A DNA stretch of 64,000 nt from Tissierellia bacterium (GTDB lineage Bacteria > Bacillota > Clostridia > Tissierellales > Tepidimicrobiaceae). Below the pieces are notes generated by a model. That model did no database searches. It was not told the origin of the DNA and was given only the letters and a program-made list of their open reading frames with translations. Position numbers and translations under genes: made by a program. Shown here piece by piece: positions 1-8,141 of the stretch. The stretch covers positions 1 to 64,000 of the forward strand of contig JAAYHX010000011.1 in assembly GCA_012735215.1 (NCBI GenBank). The letters run 5' to 3'. Each line of letters opens with the position of its first letter. Positions within the stretch are counted from its first letter, which is position 1.

Positions 1-1
1 A

Positions 2-109
2 AACGAATATCCTTTGGACTTAAAAACTTTCATAGATTTCGTAATAGAATACTTCACTGTACAAGCTAAACTTCTAAAAGTGAATACCTGTAAGAAGCCT
101 ACATTTTAG
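2..109 (+). CDS. 3' end of a truncated gene, possibly LysR-type regulator
   Basis: An open frame enters from the left edge and runs 35 codons to a TAG stop, so only a C-terminus is visible. The residues LKTFIDFVIEYF resemble the extreme C-terminal helix of LysR-type regulators, but this rests on one short helix. The rest of the tail (ending CKKPTF) matches nothing I recognise. It would be convergent with hcp. Low confidence; the upstream sequence would settle it. Confidence 0.35.
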   Translation, partial: NEYPLDLKTFIDFVIEYFTVQAKLLKVNTCKKPTF

Positions 110-197
110 CTAGGTTTATTTAAGTGCACCCAAAAACACGTATAGCTTTATTTTTCTCAACCATTTGGAAAATTAGGGCTAAAAATAGCAATGGAGC

Positions 198-216
198 GGG
201 ATTTGATAAAAATCCC
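198..216 (-). terminator. Weak candidate terminator of hcp
   Basis: GGGATTT and AAATCCC arms with a 5-nt loop lie about 30 nt beyond the hcp stop. The run of T after it on the minus strand is interrupted (GCTCCATTGCTATTTTTAG), so termination may be inefficient. Nothing else is evident between the truncated left-edge gene and hcp. Confidence 0.35.
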
Positions 217-245
217 ACCCCAAATATTGACAAAGAGCCTTTTTA

Positions 246-1916
246 TTAAGCTTCCGCAGCTTCTCCCATAAACATCTTTATGTCGTCTTCTACATTTGAA
301 ATTGTTCCAATTCCAAAGGTTTCTACCAATACCTTAGCTACATTAGGTGATAGGAAGGCTGGTAGGGTTGGTCCTAAGTGGATGTTCTTTACTCCTAGGT
401 ATAGTAGAGCTAGTAGAACTATTACAGCCTTTTGCTCATACCATGCAATGTTGTATGCAATTGGTAGTTCATTTACGTCGTTTAGTTCAAATATTTCTTT
501 TAGCTTCAATGCTATTAATGCTAATGAGTAGGAGTCGTTACATTGTCCTGCATCTAGCACTCTAGGAATTCCATTTATATCACCTAGATTTAGCTTGTTG
601 TATTTGTATTTTGCACATCCTGCTGTTAGTATAACTGTATCCTTTGGAAGAGCTTTAGCAAATTCTGTGTAGTAATTTCTCTGCTTCATCCTACCATCGC
701 AACCTGCCATTACGAAGAACTTCTTAATTGCTCCAGATTTTACTGCTTCCACTACCTTATCAGCTAAGGCAAATACTTGTGCGTGAGCAAATCCTCCTAC
801 GATCTTACCTGTCTCTATTTGAGTTGGTGCAGGAAGTCTCTTAGCATGTTCAATAACCTCTGAGAAATCCTTGGGTTGTCCATCTACTCTATCTGGAATA
901 TGCTTAAATCCTGGATATCCAGTTGCACCTGTAGTATATACTCTATCTGCATAGGATTCTTTTGGTGGTACTATACAGTTTGTTGTAAATAGAATTGGGC
1001 CATTGAATTTTTCAAATTCTTCTCTTTGTTGCCACCAAGCATTACCATAGTTTCCTACAAAGTGATCATATTTTTTGAAGGCTGGATAGTAGTGAGCTGG
1101 TAACATTTCACCGTGAGTATATACATCTACTCCAGTACCCTTTGTTTGTTCTAGCAGTTCTTCTAGGTCTTTCAAATCATGGCCGGATACTAGTATTGCA
1201 GGATTATTTCTTACTCCAATTTCTACTTCTGTAATCTCTGGATTACCATATGTTGAAGTATTGGCCTTGTCCAATAATGCCATAGCCTTAACCCCATACT
1301 CACCAGTTTTCATTGTTAGATTAATTAGGTCTTCTACAGTTAAGCTGTCATCTTGTATATCCGTTAAAGCCTTCCTCATAAATTTAACTATCTCTGGATC
1401 ACTGTATCCTAGGTTGTCAGCGTGTTCTAAATATGCAGCCATACCCTTTAGTCCGTAAGTAATAAGCTCTCTAAGTGAACGTACGTCTTCATCCTTAGTA
1501 GCTAATACTCCTACTCTTTCCTTATCGTTATTTGCCTTATATACTATTTCATCATCTGAGTTAACTGAAAAAGTAGCAGCATCCTTTAACTGGCTTAGGT
1601 CTACGCCTTTTTCTTGTAGAGCCTTCCTTATTTCCTCTCTTAGCTTGAGTCCTTCTTTGATGCTTGCTAAAAATCTTTCCTTATCAAAGTTTGCATTTGT
1701 AATTGTCATAAATAGACCATTAATAATAAATCTGTCTAGGCCAGGTACTTCATATCCTATTTCATCAGCTTTTACTCCTAGTTCAGAAATTCCTTTTAAA
1801 GTATATATCATTAAGTCTTGTAGATTAGCTACATCTGCAGTTTTACCACATACCCCTACTTTAGTACAACCTTTACCTGCAGCTGTTTCTTGACATTGAT
1901 AACAAAACATTGACAT
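246..1916 (-). CDS. hcp: Hydroxylamine reductase / hybrid cluster protein
   Basis: Cytosolic Fe-S enzyme of the Hcp (prismane) family, which reduces hydroxylamine in vitro and NO to N2O in some bacteria. At 556 aa it has the usual length. The N-terminal cysteines C5, C8, C17 and C23 (FCYQC...GCTKVGVC) bind the [4Fe-4S] cluster. Hybrid-cluster ligands are recognisable in order: [37 protein letters not shown] and WYEQKAV. Translation starts at the ATG after a GGGGG ribosome binding site. It is monocistronic here, with its own promoter and a CRP/FNR-type operator shared with the operon that starts near 5.32 kb. This suggests nitrosative-stress control by an HcpR-like activator that is not encoded in the window. 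Confidence 0.97.
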   Translation of the reverse strand: MSMFCYQCQETAAGKGCTKVGVCGKTADVANLQDLMIYTLKGISELGVKADEIGYEVPGLDRFIINGLFMTITNANFDKERFLASIKEGLKLREEIRKALQEKGVDLSQLKDAATFSVNSDDEIVYKANNDKERVGVLATKDEDVRSLRELITYGLKGMAAYLEHADNLGYSDPEIVKFMRKALTDIQDDSLTVEDLINLTMKTGEYGVKAMALLDKANTSTYGNPEITEVEIGVRNNPAILVSGHDLKDLEELLEQTKGTGVDVYTHGEMLPAHYYPAFKKYDHFVGNYGNAWWQQREEFEKFNGPILFTTNCIVPPKESYADRVYTTGATGYPGFKHIPDRVDGQPKDFSEVIEHAKRLPAPTQIETGKIVGGFAHAQVFALADKVVEAVKSGAIKKFFVMAGCDGRMKQRNYYTEFAKALPKDTVILTAGCAKYKYNKLNLGDINGIPRVLDAGQCNDSYSLALIALKLKEIFELNDVNELPIAYNIAWYEQKAVIVLLALLYLGVKNIHLGPTLPAFLSPNVAKVLVETFGIGTISNVEDDIKMFMGEAAEA

Positions 1917-1951
1917 TTCAATTTACCCCCTTGTTTCTTATTTATAACCCT

Positions 1952-1957
1952 ATTATA
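1952..1957 (-). promoter_or_regulatory. -10 box of the hcp promoter
   Basis: TATAAT on the minus strand. At the -35 position there is no TTGACA-like hexamer; instead the GTAAC-N4-GTTAC palindrome lies 34.5 nt upstream of the distal edge of this box. That is the layout of a class II activator-dependent promoter. Confidence 0.6.
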
Positions 1958-1978
1958 ATACTTGTTACCCACTTCATC

Positions 1979-1995
1979 GGTAACCTATGTTACAA
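1979..1995 (-). promoter_or_regulatory. CRP/FNR-family operator upstream of hcp (HcpR-like)
   Basis: On the minus strand the site reads TTGTAACATAGGTTACC, with half-sites GTAAC and GTTAC separated by 4 nt. Its centre (1986.5) is 41.5 nt upstream of the start point predicted from the -10 box, the typical class II position for CRP/FNR activators. A second half-site pair (GTTACC...GGTAAC) overlaps on one side. HcpR is the known CRP/FNR-family regulator of hcp in many anaerobes; assigning this site to it is inference. Confidence 0.7.
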
Positions 1996-2038
1996 CTCTA
2001 TAATTTATTAAAGAAATTTCTTATTTTTAGTCAAGAAA

Positions 2039-2075
2039 ATAACCAGGGGAGGGGGTGTGACTTATCCCTGGTTAT
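2039..2075 (-). terminator. Terminator of the zinc-ribbon gene
   Basis: ATAACCAGGG and CCCTGGTTAT form a perfect 10-bp stem with a 17-nt loop, followed on the minus strand by TTTTCTTG. It begins 9 nt after the stop of the zinc-ribbon gene. Confidence 0.75.
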
Positions 2076-2083
2076 GAAATCTA

Positions 2084-2326
2084 TTAGTAGTCCTTTCCTG
2101 CTGCCATTACATTGGCAGGATCAAAAGCATGGCAGGGAGTTACTCCATATACCATACCACATCCAGGACATTTGTATTCGTAGGTTTCCATTTGAAACTC
2201 TTCACCACATTCTTCACACTTGATTGTTAGTGGCACCATCATGGGTTGGTTAGCAAAACCCATCATTCTTATTTTATCTACTACCTGTTTTCCACTTTCA
2301 AAAGTTCCAGAACATCCATCATGCAT
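2084..2326 (-). CDS. Small zinc-ribbon / rubredoxin-like protein
   Basis: 80-aa cytosolic protein with two CxxC knuckles (KCEEC and KCPGC) about 15 residues apart, the pattern of a zinc ribbon or rubredoxin-like fold. A further Cys-His pair (PCHAF) follows. Start is the ATG behind AAAGGAAGA. It lies between hcp and the DUF1858/GTPase/ABC operon, on the same strand, about 56 bp downstream of the ABC gene and with its own terminator. It may be the last gene of that operon. The family has no function I can name; a metal-binding or electron-transfer role next to Hcp is inference. Confidence 0.8.
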   Translation of the reverse strand: MHDGCSGTFESGKQVVDKIRMMGFANQPMMVPLTIKCEECGEEFQMETYEYKCPGCGMVYGVTPCHAFDPANVMAAGKDY

Positions 2327-2382
2327 TTTTATCTTCCTTTCTATTTTTTATATCAACAAGACAAAAGAATCCTTCCCTTGTC

Positions 2383-3390
2383 TTATAGGGAGTCAATGGT
2401 AAGTCCATTTCTCAAATCAGTTCTCATATTTTGAATTATGCTGTCCATCTTTTCAAGTTGACTTAGTATTTCTTTTTCCCTTTGACTTGTTTCAATAACC
2501 TTATCAATTCCACCGTTTTTTATTACTATCCTCTTATGGGCCATTAGGGCTAAAATTGGATCATGGGTTGCCATCAGTACAATTTTATTGCTTCCTACTA
2601 ATAGCTTTAAGGCTTCCTTCCTGTTGATGCCTGCATTTTCAATTTCATCTATCAATACTATGGGAGAAGAGCTTAATATGGCCGTATCTGCAATCATAAG
2701 AGCCCTAGATTGGCCGCCGCTTAAACTAGTTATCTGTGAGTTTAGATTAAACTTTTCTCCTGATAGGTTGTTGGCTGCCTCTACTATTTCCTTTATGACT
2801 TGCTTTTCATTTACAACCATCCTGCTTTGGGCATGAAGCTCCAAAAATTCATGAACTGTCAAGTCCATTACAAAATTCATATTCTGGGATAGCTGGGCAA
2901 CCAACTTATTATTAGAGGAAAATCTCCACTTCATATCTGGAACTTGTCCATTTATGAGAATTCTTCTCTTGGTTGGAGTATCTCCTTGGGCTATCCATTC
3001 AATATCTCCTAATAGCCTACTCTTGCCTGAACCTGTTGGACCAACTATGGAGACTATCTGGGATTTGTGGATGGTAAGTTGACCAAACTGTTCCTTGTTT
3101 CCACTCTTATCAGTTCCCCCTATAATTGTAATGGAATCAATGCTCTTTTCCTCTTTAAGGCCTAAAAACTCAATCATTTGAGATATATACTCAGCTAAAC
3201 CGTCCTTTAAGTTTTCAACATCTATGCCCCATTCTTCTATTTCCTCTTGGGTAAAATGGTTAAGGTAGTCATCAAAAGTTTTTTCACCATAGTTCTCCAC
3301 ATTTAACCCATTCTCCTCAAAGAAGTTAATAACAAAAGGATACTTCTCTATTATTTCCTTAATTGTAAGCCTATTTAGCATACTATTCAT
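2383..3390 (-). CDS. ABC-type ATPase with N-terminal DUF1858
   Basis: 335-aa cytosolic ATPase. Residues ~1-75 form a DUF1858 domain (LTIKEIIEKYPFVINFFEENGL) without the CxxC pair of the redox-disulfide subgroup. An ABC cassette follows with Walker A GPTGSGKS, signature LSGGQSRALMIAD, Walker B IVLIDEIENAG and switch His ATHDP. No membrane segments are present and no permease gene is nearby, so it is not an evident transporter. The ATG was chosen because AGGTG lies 7 nt upstream; it overlaps the end of the GTPase gene by 8 nt, implying translational coupling. It is the third gene of an operon with an Hcp-type operator. Confidence 0.85.
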   Translation of the reverse strand: MNSMLNRLTIKEIIEKYPFVINFFEENGLNVENYGEKTFDDYLNHFTQEEIEEWGIDVENLKDGLAEYISQMIEFLGLKEEKSIDSITIIGGTDKSGNKEQFGQLTIHKSQIVSIVGPTGSGKSRLLGDIEWIAQGDTPTKRRILINGQVPDMKWRFSSNNKLVAQLSQNMNFVMDLTVHEFLELHAQSRMVVNEKQVIKEIVEAANNLSGEKFNLNSQITSLSGGQSRALMIADTAILSSSPIVLIDEIENAGINRKEALKLLVGSNKIVLMATHDPILALMAHKRIVIKNGGIDKVIETSQREKEILSQLEKMDSIIQNMRTDLRNGLTIDSL

Positions 3391-4084
3391 TTTGATCACC
3401 TATCTTCATCTTTCGTACATTACCCATTTGATAATCTTCTCCTATTCTAGTTTCTCCTAGACAATAGGAACATAGTGCAGATGGCATTGGGAATTTTAGG
3501 GTTTCCCCCTGTACTGTATCTACATCTAGCTTTTCATCATATACTAAGGTGCTCAATTCAAAGGCTCCCTGGCCAGTGAGTCCATTTACATGAATTGTAA
3601 TAGCCTTAGGATTTACTGAACTTATCTTGGAAGCAAAAACTTCCCTTTCAGCTTGAGATACTATATCCCCCTTTGTTATTACCACAATGTCTGCTGACTT
3701 TAGCATAGGACCTATCTTTTTAGGTGTGTTAATACCTGATAGATTGTCAATTACACATACGGATTTTATATTTTTTATATAGGGAGAACACCTATTGCAT
3801 AGGCCAGCTGATTCTGTAATTAGAAGATCCAGCTTATTCTCCCTACCCCATTGAACTACCTCTTCTATATTGCTGACGAAATAATGGTCAGGACAAAGGG
3901 AACCAGAAAGTCCCTTTATAGCAGGAATGCCCGCCTTCTTATATAATGTATCATCATCTGTATATAGGCAGTCAAATTTAGTTACCCCTACAGATAAATT
4001 CCTATCCTTAAAAGCTTCTATTACCTTTAATATTACAGAGGTCTTTCCTGTTGAAGGAGGACCTGAAAATGTTACAAGATTCAT
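3383..4084 (-). CDS. HypB/UreG-like P-loop GTPase
   Basis: 233-aa SIMIBI-class P-loop protein. The Walker A motif GPPSTGKTS lies at residues ~8-16, a KFDCLYTDDDTLYKK switch-like segment follows, then ESAGLCNRCSPY with a CxxC, and a NTPase specificity motif TKGD. The C-terminus carries another CxxC (ALCSYCLGET), plausibly metal-binding. HypB, UreG and CooC relatives insert metals into hydrogenase, urease and CO dehydrogenase. Start is the ATG behind GAGGTGATAAG, 10 bp after the upstream stop. Position between a solute-binding-like protein and an ABC ATPase suggests a metallocluster-handling role; this is inference. Confidence 0.8.
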   Translation of the reverse strand: MNLVTFSGPPSTGKTSVILKVIEAFKDRNLSVGVTKFDCLYTDDDTLYKKAGIPAIKGLSGSLCPDHYFVSNIEEVVQWGRENKLDLLITESAGLCNRCSPYIKNIKSVCVIDNLSGINTPKKIGPMLKSADIVVITKGDIVSQAEREVFASKISSVNPKAITIHVNGLTGQGAFELSTLVYDEKLDVDTVQGETLKFPMPSALCSYCLGETRIGEDYQMGNVRKMKIGDQNE

Positions 4085-4094
4085 CTTATCACCT

Positions 4095-5321
4095 CTACTC
4101 TGTCTCTTCAAATATCTTTTCACACTTGCTTATAAGCTGTCCTATATCATTGGCATTTATATAATCCCAGCCAAGCCACATGTATTTCCTATCCTTTGGT
4201 ATCTGATTGTCAACTTCTGGACTGGTGCTTGGAAATCTACCATTGTGAGATAATATCTCTCCTACTTCCTTAGATGCAAAGAAATCTACAAAGGGCTTCA
4301 ATTTATCCTTTTTAGACTTTTTAGTGAGTAAAAATATTGGGCTAATTATGGCTCCATCTTCAGGCCAAACAGCTTCCATAGGCCCATCCTTTCTTGTCAT
4401 CTTGGTAAAGAAGTATGGCATTATTGTTACTAAAGGCTTCTTCTGCTTCATGTGGGACTTAACCATCTCAGAAGGATGCATTCCCACAAAGAGGGAATTT
4501 TTGAGACTCTTAATACCTTTTTCTCCATATTCCTTGTATATGTTTAATAAAATAGCATTGAATAAGTCAAAATCCCCAATAGGCAAGCTTACCCTATTTT
4601 CAAACTCTGGTTTAAATAAGTCCTTCCAGGATTTAGGCATCTCTATATCCTTTAGTTCTTCCTTATTTACTAAGAATACTGCTGGAACCACAGCAATTAT
4701 TGAGTACTGCCTATCAGGATCTCTCAAGCTAATGTGTTCATTTTCAAAATCCTCATTTAACCTTTCAAAGCCTGTTATATCTTCAAAGGTGTCCTTCTCT
4801 TTAAATTTTCCCATTAGTTTCTTATCAAAAAACAGGTCAAAACCTGCTGAAATAAATAAATCTAGTAAGGCTTCTTCACTTTCAGCCTTTTCTATTTCAT
4901 CCTTTAACCAATCTACCCCTTGAGAGGCTGCCTTTAATTCATAATCAACACTTATATCCAACTTGCTGCCTTCTTCAGCCATCCACTTGTTAAAAGCATC
5001 TAGCAAGGGTACCCTAACAGGGCAGGGTAAAACTCCACCTATTTTAACATCAGCATTTTCTATCCTTTCTTCTTGGACTAAAGATTGATCCTCGGATACC
5101 CTGTTTTGTTCAATTACATCTATTAATCTTTGAACAAACTGGTCTACATTTATTTTCTTGCTCTTTAAAGCCATCTCCAGGCTGATTGTCTTGCCCATAG
5201 TCTTCCTCATTGCCTCATTGGCTAAGGGCTTAAAGCCATTTGCTACAAATACATCTATAGTTTCAGGATATTTCTCAGTTATATCAAAAACCTTATCCTT
5301 TATATCAAAATATTTATTCAT
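4095..5321 (-). CDS. DUF1858 + periplasmic-binding-like protein without signal peptide
   Basis: 408-aa protein. Residues ~1-75 form a DUF1858 domain (YFDIKDKVFDITEKYPETIDVF). From ~95 on it resembles type 2 solute-binding proteins of the iron/thiamine class (GGVLPCPVRVPLLDAFNKW, VPAVFLVNKEEL, PKSWKDLFKPEF). No signal peptide, lipobox or membrane helix is present, so it should be cytosolic, which is unusual for this fold. The ATG was chosen over an upstream TTG because GGAGG is 8 nt away. First gene of the set, directly behind the second HcpR-type operator. Confidence 0.8.
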   Translation of the reverse strand: MNKYFDIKDKVFDITEKYPETIDVFVANGFKPLANEAMRKTMGKTISLEMALKSKKINVDQFVQRLIDVIEQNRVSEDQSLVQEERIENADVKIGGVLPCPVRVPLLDAFNKWMAEEGSKLDISVDYELKAASQGVDWLKDEIEKAESEEALLDLFISAGFDLFFDKKLMGKFKEKDTFEDITGFERLNEDFENEHISLRDPDRQYSIIAVVPAVFLVNKEELKDIEMPKSWKDLFKPEFENRVSLPIGDFDLFNAILLNIYKEYGEKGIKSLKNSLFVGMHPSEMVKSHMKQKKPLVTIMPYFFTKMTRKDGPMEAVWPEDGAIISPIFLLTKKSKKDKLKPFVDFFASKEVGEILSHNGRFPSTSPEVDNQIPKDRKYMWLGWDYINANDIGQLISKCEKIFEETE

Positions 5322-5367
5322 CAAAACTCCTCCCCAAATTTATTCCTTTTCCATATATTTTGACCCT

Positions 5368-5373
5368 ATTATA
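5368..5373 (-). promoter_or_regulatory. -10 box of the DUF1858/GTPase/ABC operon
   Basis: TATAAT on the minus strand with no good -35 hexamer. Its spacing to the palindrome upstream is identical to that at hcp (34.5 nt from the distal edge of the box to the centre), supporting a common activator. Confidence 0.6.
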
Positions 5374-5389
5374 TAAGGAAATTAAAAAA

Positions 5390-5415
5390 AATTCGGTAAC
5401 ATCAGTTACCGAATT
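5390..5415 (-). promoter_or_regulatory. Second HcpR-type operator, near-perfect palindrome
   Basis: AATTCGGTAAC and GTTACCGAATT surround a 4-nt centre, an 11-bp-per-arm palindrome with the same GTAAC-N4-GTTAC core as the hcp site. The centre (5402.5) is at -41.5 from the predicted start point. It overlaps the stop codon of the ATP-grasp gene and could also act as that gene's hairpin. The matching position at both promoters argues for a regulator site. Confidence 0.75.
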
Positions 5416-6217
5416 ATGATACTCTTGGAAAAATTGGATTGTTTGGAGTGAAGTTTGGGCTTGAAGTTAGATACTCATATATATATTTTTCTACTTGAAT
5501 ACCCATTTTCCTTAAACCTTCATTACCAAACATCACATTGAACTCTATGATATATAGCCTATCATTGACCACCGCTACATCAAAACCTGCATGATTTATT
5601 TTAAGACTTCTGGCCACATTTTCTACCAACCTTATGGCTTCATAGGGAATATTGTTAAAGTCATAGGAGGCGCCTTTCGCAATATTGTTGTGAAATCCTC
5701 CATCAGGAGCTATTCTCCAATAAGCACAGATCACACTGTCTCCCACAAATACAACTCTCAAATCCCTATCTATTGGTAGCTTTTCCTGTATATATAAGAC
5801 TTCATTATTTTCTATATAGGTTTGGAGCTGCTCCTTATTCTCTACTAAGAAGACACCCCTCCCCATGGAATTTTTAATTTCCTTAGCCACTAAAGGATAT
5901 CCAAACTCTTCATCTATATCAGCAGCTCTTACTCCAAAGCTGTTCATTATCTTAGTGTAAGGAACATTTCCAGGAAAAGTACATTGCAATACCCTAGTCG
6001 TTTCCACTTTATTATGACCTAAGTGATAAGTGCTAATGCTGGGAAAAATATCTTTCTTCAATCCATAGGCTAGGGCATTTACCTGCCAATATTCTGGGAA
6101 CAATAGGTAATCTGCTTCTTTTATTCTTTCAACTTCCCTAAACATATTCTCAGGTTTAATGTAGATCATATTTGGTATTCCTAAAGTCCTAAAGGGATTA
6201 AAGGTGACAAACTTCAT
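5414..6217 (-). CDS. RimK-like ATP-grasp ligase
   Basis: 267-aa ATP-grasp protein. The N-terminal third is a pre-ATP-grasp domain (PENMFREVERIKEADYLLFP). The ATP-grasp core shows EFGYPLVAKEIKNSMGRGVF (nucleotide lysine and glycine-rich loop), YIQEKLPIDRDLRVVFVG and the metal-binding HAGFDVAVVNDRLYIIEFN. RimK-type enzymes join amino acids to carboxylates with ATP; the substrate here is unknown. It is preceded by a 66-aa membrane protein gene. A CTTTCTAGG inverted repeat just upstream spans its likely promoter. Confidence 0.8.
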   Translation of the reverse strand: MKFVTFNPFRTLGIPNMIYIKPENMFREVERIKEADYLLFPEYWQVNALAYGLKKDIFPSISTYHLGHNKVETTRVLQCTFPGNVPYTKIMNSFGVRAADIDEEFGYPLVAKEIKNSMGRGVFLVENKEQLQTYIENNEVLYIQEKLPIDRDLRVVFVGDSVICAYWRIAPDGGFHNNIAKGASYDFNNIPYEAIRLVENVARSLKINHAGFDVAVVNDRLYIIEFNVMFGNEGLRKMGIQVEKYIYEYLTSSPNFTPNNPIFPRVS

Positions 6218-6235
6218 AGGTCTTGATACCTTGTC

Positions 6236-6274
6236 CTTTCTAGGTTATGATATATTATTTTAATCCCTAGAAAG
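6236..6274. repeat. Inverted repeat around the ATP-grasp promoter
   Basis: CTTTCTAGG and CCTAGAAAG, perfect 9-bp arms separated by an AT-rich 21-nt spacer, end 18 nt before the start codon of the ATP-grasp gene. The spacer could hold the -10 region, so a repressor operator or a 5'-UTR hairpin are both possible. Confidence 0.5.
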
Positions 6275-6308
6275 AACTTTAGCAATATCCTTTATAAAAA
6301 TTTACTCA

Positions 6309-6509
6309 CTATCTAAACCTTCTTATCCAACGTCTAAAGGCAACTATTAATAGGGCATAAATTACTAGTATAATAGCTAAAGTCAACATCCTTTCTTGGA
6401 AGGTCCCGTCAGCCATTAAAACAGGCCCCATTCCAAATAGTGTAACAAGAACAAAAAGTGCTATAAATACTATATTACCAATCACCTGAATTCCTTTTCC
6501 CTTATTCAT
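6309..6509 (-). CDS. Small two-helix membrane protein
   Basis: 66 aa with two hydrophobic segments (about residues 10-32, VIGNIVFIALFVLVTLFGMG, and 40-58, MLTLAIILVIYALLIVAF) and a basic tail RRWIRRFR, so both ends are probably cytosolic. No family recognised. The start follows a GGGGTGATCTAA stretch. It lies about 90 bp upstream of the ATP-grasp gene on the same strand and may share its transcript. Confidence 0.6.
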   Translation of the reverse strand: MNKGKGIQVIGNIVFIALFVLVTLFGMGPVLMADGTFQERMLTLAIILVIYALLIVAFRRWIRRFR

Positions 6510-6748
6510 ATTAGATCACCCCATATAAATGATAACTATTTATACCTTATAAATAGTTTATTATATTATATAATACCCTGTTCCTATATTACAACATCAA
6601 CTAAGAGCCCCTGCCCTTAGATTTTTATAGTATTATTTGCCCAATATGGGTGTACAAGCTGACAAAATATATATATAATTATTAGTAACAATGTTGTATT
6701 TTGACAAAATTTAGGATTTTCTCACATATAATAAGGAGTTGATACATA

Positions 6749-7855
6749 ATGAAGAAAAAAATCTTTACCATTATTGTCATTGCCCTTGCCCTTATACTGA
6801 TAAGTCCAATGGTATCTAGGGTAATTACTGATTCAGCTGGAAAAGCATCCTCAGAGGATTCAGCTATAGAAGATAAGAACAGCCATGAAGCCAATAAGAA
6901 AGAGGAAATTGAAGAGGGAACTTCTAAGGATGAAATCCCAGAAGGAAATGAAGAAATAGATAAAAGCCAGGAAACTGGCGATAGTGATAAAGATAATACT
7001 AAGTCAGAAAAGGATAGTTCCAAATCTACTAGCGAAAACAACAGCAAGTCTGAAAACAATAATAAAGATGATAAGCCTAGCAAAACTAACAACAGCAGTA
7101 CACCTAGCAGCAATAACAAACCCAGCAATATAGATAGTAGTAAATCTAATAATAACAACAATAATAAGTCCCAGGAGAAGCCAAAGGCAGAAGAAGGCCT
7201 TAAGCATACTACAGAAGGCCATGTGGAAACAGGTATGCTGGCAGGTACAACCTATATTGCCGAGGGAAAAGTTTATGTTAAAAATACTAATGATATTTTA
7301 GTTTTAATAAACAAGAAGAGAAATCTTCCCTCTAACTACAAGCCCAGCGACTTAGTTATTCCAAATGTTAAGTTCTCCTTTAGCGGAAATGACCAAAAAA
7401 AGTATATGAGAAAGGAAGCTGCAAAAGCTCTGGAAGAATTATTTGCTGCCGCTGAGAAGGATGGCATCTATCTATATGCCGTTTCAGGATATAGATCCTA
7501 CAGTCGACAAAAAAGCCTATTCGATTACAGGGCTGCTAGGGATGGATTTGAAAAAGCTAATAAGTTAACTGCATATCCAGGTCAAAGCGAACATCAAACT
7601 GGACTTGCAATGGATGTGTCCTGCCAATCCCTTGGATTTGATTTAAGAGAACAATTTGCCCAAACCCCTGAAGGAATATGGCTAAAAGATAATGCCCATA
7701 AGTTTGGATTCATAATACGCTACTTTAAAGGAGCTGAAGGCATAACTGGATACAGCTACGAACCTTGGCATATAAGATATGTAGGAAAAAGTGCTGCCAG
7801 TGAGATACATCAAAGAGGCATTACCCTAGAACAGTATCTAGGTTTTATAAAATAA
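6749..7855 (+). CDS. D-alanyl-D-alanine carboxypeptidase, VanY/LdcB family (M15B)
   Basis: 368-aa membrane-anchored peptidoglycan peptidase. A single N-terminal hydrophobic segment (residues ~4-22) is followed by ~120 residues of low-complexity Ser/Asn/Lys/Glu sequence, probably a flexible wall-spanning linker. The M15B domain (~175-365) carries SGYRSYSRQ, the zinc motif SEHQTGLAMDV and the C-terminal EPWHIRYVG with the third zinc ligand. It would trim the terminal D-alanine of stem peptides. It is a lone plus-strand gene with its own promoter and terminator. The antisense frame over the linker is an artefact of its repetitive codons. Confidence 0.92.
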   Translation: MKKKIFTIIVIALALILISPMVSRVITDSAGKASSEDSAIEDKNSHEANKKEEIEEGTSKDEIPEGNEEIDKSQETGDSDKDNTKSEKDSSKSTSENNSKSENNNKDDKPSKTNNSSTPSSNNKPSNIDSSKSNNNNNNKSQEKPKAEEGLKHTTEGHVETGMLAGTTYIAEGKVYVKNTNDILVLINKKRNLPSNYKPSDLVIPNVKFSFSGNDQKKYMRKEAAKALEELFAAAEKDGIYLYAVSGYRSYSRQKSLFDYRAARDGFEKANKLTAYPGQSEHQTGLAMDVSCQSLGFDLREQFAQTPEGIWLKDNAHKFGFIIRYFKGAEGITGYSYEPWHIRYVGKSAASEIHQRGITLEQYLGFIK

Positions 7856-7868
7856 AAATAAAAAATAG

Positions 7869-7900
7869 CCCTGTACTTAATACACAGTACAGGGTTTTTT
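7869..7900. terminator. Convergent bidirectional terminator
   Basis: CCCTGTAC and GTACAGGG stem, 10-nt loop, TTTTTT on the plus strand and A-rich sequence giving U-rich RNA on the minus strand. It separates the VanY gene from the end of the moa operon. Confidence 0.9.
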
Positions 7901-7909
7901 AAGCTTATT

Positions 7910-8137
7910 TTAGCCTCCTCCAACAGGTGGAAATAGAGAAACAACGTCCCCATCCTCTACCTGTCTATCAGATGAACCATCACTTCCATTTAATAGCATT
8001 ATTGCTACTTCTTCTTCCTCTATATCCAAAGCCTTAAGTATATCTGCAATGGTGGTCCCCTCTTCAACTTCCATTATCTGAGTCTTACCTCTGCCCTGTC
8101 TAAAATAAGCAAATAACCTAACCTCAACCTTGATCAT
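7910..8137 (-). CDS. moaD: Molybdopterin synthase small subunit MoaD
   Basis: 75-aa ubiquitin-like sulphur carrier ending in GGG; the C-terminal glycine is thiocarboxylated and donates sulphur to precursor Z. The ATG preceded by GGGGGTGAAAAG was chosen; the in-frame ATG five codons earlier overlaps the MOSC gene. Motifs VRLFAYFRQ and GDVVSLFPPV are typical. It is the last gene of the moaA-moaC-MOSC-MOSC-moaD operon. Its partner MoaE is not in the window. Confidence 0.88.
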   Translation of the reverse strand: MIKVEVRLFAYFRQGRGKTQIMEVEEGTTIADILKALDIEEEEVAIMLLNGSDGSSDRQVEDGDVVSLFPPVGGG

Positions 8138-8141
8138 CTTT

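Noticed and set aside
4324-4923. 199-aa plus-strand frame opposite the DUF1858-PBP gene
   Set aside because: Antisense shadow of a well-supported gene; Ser/Phe/Leu-rich and without RBS.
6682-7161. 159-aa Leu/Ser-rich frame on the minus strand inside the VanY gene
   Set aside because: Mirror of the low-complexity Ser/Asn/Lys linker codons; no SD and no family resemblance.
6749-7200. Repetitive Asn/Ser/Lys codons in the VanY gene as a possible tandem repeat element
   Set aside because: No regular unit length; reads as a flexible linker of low complexity.
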